Origin: Thioclava sp. ES.031
GTDB lineage: Bacteria > Pseudomonadota > Alphaproteobacteria > Rhodobacterales > Rhodobacteraceae
Assembly (NCBI RefSeq): GCF_002563775.1
Contig: NZ_PDJO01000001.1
Span: 3,598,501 to 3,662,500 of the forward strand
DNA length: 64,000 nt
Reading direction: 5' to 3'
Part shown: positions 63,055 to 64,000 of the stretch, one piece after another
Layout of the letters: every line of letters starts with the position of its first letter
Position numbering within the stretch: the first letter of the stretch is position 1
The notes under the pieces: generated by a model
What the model was told of the DNA's origin: nothing
Databases searched by the model: none
What the model saw: the letters and a program-made list of their open reading frames with translations, nothing else
Program-made: the position numbers and the translations under genes

Positions 63055-64000
63055 ATGGATTACGCTGCGACAGACGACACTCACCGCCTTCCGGCCCGTG
63101 CGCCCCTTGCCGAGCATCCGCTGGGCATCTTCGCGAGCTTCCGCGCCGCGCGGCGCAACCTGTTGGAAATCATACCGGAACTGGCGACCCATGCGCCGAT
63201 CATCTCGGGCAATACCGGGGCGCGCTGGCATATGGTGATGGACCCCGACAGCCTGCGCCACATCCTCAAGACGCGCGTCGATGATTATCCAAAATCGGTG
63301 GTGACCAAGCTCATCCTCGGCCCTGCCGTAGGGGAAGGGCTGTTCGTCGCCGAAGGGGCCGAATGGCGCTGGCAGCGCCGCGCCGCCTCCCCGGTCTTCG
63401 CCGCGCGCAACATGGAGGCGCTCGCCCCCGTCATGGGCGCCGCAGCGGAGGCCTCTGCCGCACGCATCAGCACCGCCGCCGATACCGGCCGCGCGGTGGA
63501 CCTGCATCAGGAAATGGTGGCCGCGACCTTCGAGGTAATCTCGGACGTGACCTTCTCGGGCGACGAGGGCTTCGACCGTGCCGCGATCCACCGGGCGATC
63601 GACGCCTATATCTCGCAGACGGCGAAGGTCTCGCTTCTGGATCTCTTCGCCCTGCCCGCCTGGGTGCCGCGCCCGCATCGGGTGATCTCCTCGGGCGTCG
63701 TGCGCGACCTCAAGCGCCATGCGGACCGCGCGATCGAGGCCCGGCGCGCGGGCGAGGCGAAGGCGGTGCCCGACCTTCTGGACCTGCTCGACGGCGCGCA
63801 GGACCCCGAAACCGGCCGCGAGATGAGCCCGGCCGAGCTGCGCGACAACCTGCTGACCTTCATCGTCGCAGGGCATGAGACGACCGCGCTGACGCTCGCC
63901 TGGGCGCTCTATCTCTGCGCCTTCGATCCGCAGGTGCAGGAGGCCGCCCGTAGCGAGGCGCAGGCCGCGCTCGGTGCGCATGCGGCGACCGTCGATGACC
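63055..64000 (+). CDS. Cytochrome P450, N-terminal two thirds (runs off window)
   Basis: 315 codons from ATG 63055 without a stop. The C-helix WRWQR (W104-R108) contacts haem propionates, and the I-helix AGHETTA at 272-278 holds the oxygen-activating Thr. The haem-Cys loop lies beyond the window edge. The N-terminus (MDYAATDDTHRLPARAPLAE) has no membrane anchor, so a soluble bacterial P450 is expected. No clear ribosome site; an upstream start is possible. Divergent from tuf with 167 bases between. Confidence 0.9.
   Translation, partial: MDYAATDDTHRLPARAPLAEHPLGIFASFRAARRNLLEIIPELATHAPIISGNTGARWHMVMDPDSLRHILKTRVDDYPKSVVTKLILGPAVGEGLFVAEGAEWRWQRRAASPVFAARNMEALAPVMGAAAEASAARISTAADTGRAVDLHQEMVAATFEVISDVTFSGDEGFDRAAIHRAIDAYISQTAKVSLLDLFALPAWVPRPHRVISSGVVRDLKRHADRAIEARRAGEAKAVPDLLDLLDGAQDPETGREMSPAELRDNLLTFIVAGHETTALTLAWALYLCAFDPQVQEAARSEAQAALGAHAATVDD

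Overview
The window is GC-rich (low-to-mid 60s % by eye) alphaproteobacterial chromosome. EF-Tu of 391 residues, duplicated tuf genes, the gene order tuf / tRNA-Trp / secE / nusG / rplKAJL / rpoBC / rpsLG / fusA / tuf / S10-spc, a PcaQ-controlled pca operon and BioMNY point to Rhodobacterales (Rhodobacteraceae/Paracoccaceae). A Thioclava-like genus is only a guess.

Layout, left to right. (1) 1-2233: protocatechuate branch of the beta-ketoadipate pathway. pcaG (cut by the edge) and pcaH are intact, pcaC is decayed, and a 46-codon frame sits where pcaD normally lies. Divergent pcaQ has a PcaQ-type operator at its start. (2) 2325-10596: a FAH-family hydratase, a DUF2252 kinase-like gene with a displaced 5' frame, L-asparaginase with the BioMNY biotin importer, a BCCT betaine-type carrier with a universal stress protein, and a secreted ferritin-like DUF2202 protein. 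(3) 10688-26342, minus strand: ribosomal proteins and elongation factors, read right to left: rpsL-rpsG-fusA-tuf, rpsJ-rplC-rplD-rplW, rplB-rpsS-rplV-rpsC-rplP, rpmC to rpmD. It is interrupted twice by plus-strand genes (an SH3 protein; a 2OG-oxygenase plus a HemG-like flavodoxin), each flanked by a bidirectional terminator and followed by a fresh promoter. It stops at a terminator after rpmD instead of continuing into rplO-secY. (4) 26587-30616: a lipid-modification-like operon (GT2, LABN protein, GT39, PAP2) and a periplasmic protein of unknown function lie between rpoC and rpsL. (5) 30755-42855: rpoC, rpoB, rplL, rplJ, rplA, rplK, nusG, secE. (6) 43105-57944: a polysaccharide island between secE and tRNA-Trp, with DUF4405 protein, glycosyltransferases, DUF2793 fibre-like protein, phosphohexomutase, RTX/DUF4214 protein, KpsT/KpsE/KpsM exporter and sulfotransferase. 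(7) 58036-64000: tRNA-Trp, DJ-1/PfpI protein, ZntB, CatB-like acetyltransferase, alpha/beta hydrolase, second tuf, start of a cytochrome P450.

How the parts work together. The housekeeping cluster is the usual translation/transcription block, but accessory cassettes have been inserted at its seams. I could read -35/-10 pairs with exactly 17 bases between them ahead of rpsL, rpsJ, rpmC, nusG, secE, trnW, the GT2 operon and the phosphohexomutase, which explains how a split cluster stays expressed. The island looks like an ABC-exported, possibly sulfated surface polysaccharide locus.

Caveats. Three genes (DUF2252, the GT4 gene, kpsE) each need exactly one extra base to restore a family-like N-terminus. 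This may be homopolymer miscalling rather than biology. No CRISPR array, insertion sequence, integrase or rRNA gene was seen, and no gene-free stretch exceeds 300 bases.
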